The translations under genes were made by a program, and so were the position numbers. Under the pieces are notes generated by a model, which was not told the origin of the DNA, ran no database searches, and worked only from the letters and a program-made list of their open reading frames with translations. DNA of 64,000 bases. Source: Paragonimus skrjabini miyazakii. Taxonomy: Eukaryota > Platyhelminthes > Trematoda > Plagiorchiida > Troglotrematidae. The DNA is taken from assembly GCA_014338405.1 (NCBI GenBank), contig JTDE01000041.1, forward strand, positions 62,001 through 126,000. The letters run 5' to 3'. Positions 62,281-64,000 of the stretch are shown here, piece after piece. Numbering within the stretch: position 1 is the first letter of the stretch; every line of letters starts with the position of its first letter.

Positions 62281-62299
62281 TTTTGGCGACCCTGCCAGG
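62281..62299 (+). other. Primer binding site candidate
   Basis: TTTTGGCGACCCTGCCAGG directly follows the CA end of LTR 1. TGGCGACCC resembles the complement of a tRNA 3' end that carries the CCA tail. Which tRNA cannot be decided without the host tRNA set. Confidence 0.55.
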
Positions 62300-62540
62300 A
62301 TGAAAAAATAAATTTCAGAATAAAAGAGGCGTCATTGTGAAAGGGAGAGTGCCGTGAAAATAAAGAGGTATCAAGAAAAAAAATGTATTACGATCAGGAA
62401 AAAAGTGTCGATATAAAATTAAGTGTAGAAAGGAAGTTCCAAATGAGTGGGCGGATGGCCCACAGGCACTCTATGTTCCTTAGCAGCATGAGCACCAGTC
62501 GGCGTATAGAGTGTTTGGAGCACTGTGGAGGGTGCCCAAC

Positions 62541-62554
62541 GAAGAGGGGAGTTG
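62541..62554 (+). other. Polypurine tract candidate
   Basis: GAAGAGGGGAG followed by TTG lies directly before the TGTAAC start of LTR 2, the expected site for plus-strand priming. Confidence 0.55.
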
Positions 62555-62843
62555 TGTAACGTGCGGTAAAAACCAGCAAGCGCGCACGGGTTCGACTTGA
62601 ATTGTGTAACAGGGTGTGCTGCTGTGTAGTTGACGCCGTTTTCGTTTTCTTTTGTGTAAGTCGTGTGCATGGCTTACTAGGCCTTTGGCACATGCTTGTT
62701 TCTTGTTGTATCCTCTTGCAGGACTTTCGTTGGAGCCTCTAACTTCGGAAGAACGCAGTGCCTCGGTGTCTCTGGGTTGCCCCACAATTGGTCCGTAGGT
62801 GTAACGGACAATCAGGGTAAAGACAGTCGGCTTGCATGTTACA
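62555..62843 (+). repeat. LTR 2 of the TRIM-like element
   Basis: It begins TGTAACGTGCGG and ends CATGTTACA, 289 bp. It differs from LTR 1 by scattered substitutions and by extra bases near 62789-62805 (CCGTAGGTGTAACG). Confidence 0.85.
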
Positions 62844-63121
62844 CATTCAATAATCCTATTTGGAGCAACTTATCAGAGTGCTACAAACTTAATAAATTCT
62901 GATGCGCATGAAAGTCCAAATGCTTCAGTTTTCCGTTTTACTACAAAGTTTATTCTAGCGGTACACGACCAGAAGCTTCACTATAAACATTGTTCCCACA
63001 TTGTCAAAAATGATTGTTATTAGTTTGAAAGTAAATAAGATAATTCCGAATTTTTGGTAACAGACCGATTCTAACTGAATATTAGTTATCGATGAGTAGT
63101 AGGGGATTTTCGTTTCCATAT
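62844..63121. other. Spacer, nothing recognised
   Basis: The stretch lies between the LTR unit and the SINE-A copies. The short frame 62832-63023 (+) is chance. Confidence 0.5.
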
Positions 63122-63200
63122 AGAGTGAACATCACCTGCAATAGACTGTAGCTGTCACCTTCTCACAGACTTTCCCGTCAGCCCCTTTCGAAATCTCAAA
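63122..63200 (-). mobile_element. SINE-A5, old 5'-truncated copy
   Basis: GTGAACATCACCTGCAATAG, CTGTAGCTGTCACC, AGACTTTCCCGTCAGCCCCT and TTCGAAA align with the A1 3' tail, and similarity then stops. The break falls about 10 nt downstream of the predicted hammerhead cleavage site, close to the break of the copy at 33224-33300 but in an independent, more diverged insertion. Confidence 0.7.
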
Positions 63201-63272
63201 ATCCCTCAGTACTCATCAGCAATCAGAATAACGCCCAACAAGCTAACGATGCTTGTGATTTCAACTTGAAGA

Positions 63273-63626
63273 GAAGTCCTAGTGAAGGGGTCATTGATTG
63301 GAGATAACAGACAGTAACTGTGTCTCCTCTCGAGGCGATCGGGCAACCTGATGATTACTCACAAGCGAAAGTGGTTGAGTGTTCACATGCGATGATAATT
63401 CGGTCGTGCCTAATGTGAGGTCAATGGCGCAGTGGTAAACACGGTTGCCTCATGAACAGCGTGGCCGTCGTTCTAGACCCGGCGGCAGTGGTGATGATAT
63501 GCACTACTGGCGAGCTCTAATGAGAACGAAACTCGTGTCTAGTGCTTCTTTTCGAAAAGGGCCGACTGGAAAGTCTACGGGAATGCGACAGCTGCGATTA
63601 ATTGTGGATGACGTACAATCTTTATG
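63273..63626 (+). mobile_element. SINE-A3, full-length copy on +
   Basis: It starts GAAGTCCTAGTGAAGGGGTC, as SINE-A2 does, and ends near TACAATCTTTATG. In order: GTGTCTCCTCTCGAGGCGAT, A box TGGCGCAGTGGT intact (63425-63436), a worn B box GTTCTAGACCC (63470-63480), the hammerhead, TTTTCGAAAAGGGCCGACTG and GCGACAGCTGCG. No target-site duplication is evident. A 60-codon frame across it (63445-63627) is a by-product of the SINE. Confidence 0.9.
63501..63545 (+). ncRNA. Hammerhead ribozyme, core mutant (A6 to G)
   Basis: Stem I GCACUA/UAGUGC is intact. The core reads CUGGCGA, so conserved A6 is G. Stem II is GCUCU/AGAAC with one mismatch. GAAA and the GUC site are kept. Stem III reads AC, loop UCGU, GU, so the loop varies while both pairs are kept, which supports a two-base-pair stem III. 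Predicted inactive. Confidence 0.85.
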
Positions 63627-64000
63627 ATTATTAGTTATTGGTAGGCATAAAAATCCACACCCGTTTACCCTTTGTAGGCCAGCTAGGGTTATTTTCGATA
63701 CAAAACAATCCAAGATATAGATGTTATCTCTAAAAGAGGGTTCAGTGATAAATATTTTAAGATGGGCTAAAGCTGAGCTGTCATTTCAGGGGTTCGTTCC
63801 AGATGGGCTCTTAATGGGAAGTATCTAATTTCTTTTAAGGAACAGCACATCGATTACCACATATTTATTGAGCATCTGGCACAGATGCTTCACAGAAACA
63901 CACAATGATACTGGGATGAATGATAATATTTCAAAATATTTGCTAAAAGTCGTTAAATATGGATCGGAATAAAAACGGTCTAAAACGGGTAACATTTGCT
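63627..64000. other. Right edge, nothing recognised
   Basis: AT-rich sequence with stops in all frames and no match to the repeats above. Confidence 0.5.

Larger units (their letters stand above)
62008..62843 (+). mobile_element. Short non-coding LTR retrotransposon (TRIM-like or internally deleted)
   Basis: Two LTRs enclose a 274-bp interior that holds no gag or pol. Just after LTR 1 comes TTTTGGCGACCCTGCCAGG (62281-62299), placed and composed like a tRNA primer binding site and followed by ATG. Just before LTR 2 is the purine run GAAGAGGGGAG (62541-62551), a polypurine-tract candidate. Hence orientation is +. The bases flanking the outer ends are CATC and CATT, a possible worn 4-bp target duplication. 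The whole is 836 bp, the size of TRIM elements, which need enzymes from a full-length relative. An ordinary element with a large internal deletion is the alternative. Confidence 0.78.

Noticed and set aside
62394..62785. Overlapping frames of about 80-100 codons on - as coding genes
   Set aside because: They run through the interior and LTR 2 of the TRIM-like unit, on the strand opposite to its orientation, and reflect LTR sequence rather than protein code.

Overview
This is a eukaryotic, AT-rich, gene-poor stretch with one 100-base assembly gap (31936-32035). No complete protein-coding gene can be supported. What can be recognised is a graveyard of transposable elements at different stages of decay: Penelope-like elements (PLEs, reverse transcriptase plus GIY-YIG endonuclease), a non-LTR retrotransposon remnant, a short LTR-retrotransposon-like unit, two tRNA-related SINE families and several long inverted repeats. 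Hammerhead-ribozyme SINEs together with abundant PLEs and this type of LINE C-terminus fit a parasitic flatworm, most likely a digenean trematode. That assignment is inference from element families, not proof.

Layout. 1.08-3.58 kb: a decayed PLE on + (family P1) with RT and GIY-YIG fragments. 6.37-6.76 kb: the 3' end of a P1 element on -. 9.03-9.35 kb: a worn SINE-A copy. 11.68-12.01 kb: the best SINE-A copy, with 12-bp target-site duplications, A and B boxes and a complete hammerhead ribozyme. 12.45-12.75 kb: a palindrome with arms of about 106 bp. 13.5, 19.8 and 23.1-23.8 kb: further SINE-A copies. 31.87-32.58 kb: a long inverted repeat beside the gap. 33.2 kb: a 5'-truncated SINE-A with short direct repeats. 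36.09-36.66 kb: the LINE C-terminal remnant on -. 38.65 kb: a P1 tail. 44.7 and 54.6 kb: two copies of a second tRNA-like SINE (SINE-B). 47.2-50.9 kb: a PLE cluster made of a P1 GIY-YIG fragment between inverted terminal repeats, a second copy of the 12.5-kb palindrome, and a nearly full-length decayed PLE of a different lineage (P2). 62.0-62.84 kb: two diverged LTRs around a 274-bp non-coding interior with a PBS-like and a PPT-like site (TRIM-like). 63.1-63.6 kb: two more SINE-A copies.

The most interesting system is SINE-A. It is a retroposed unit that joins a 5' extension of about 130 nt, a tRNA-like Pol III promoter and a canonical type I hammerhead with a very short stem III. Its copies show a compensatory base-pair change in stem II and separate lesions in the catalytic core, and two truncated copies begin within about 10 nt of the predicted self-cleavage site. 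The rest of the window (most of 13.7-31.8, 38.8-44.7 and 54.8-62.0 kb) shows no recognisable gene; it could be intronic or intergenic.
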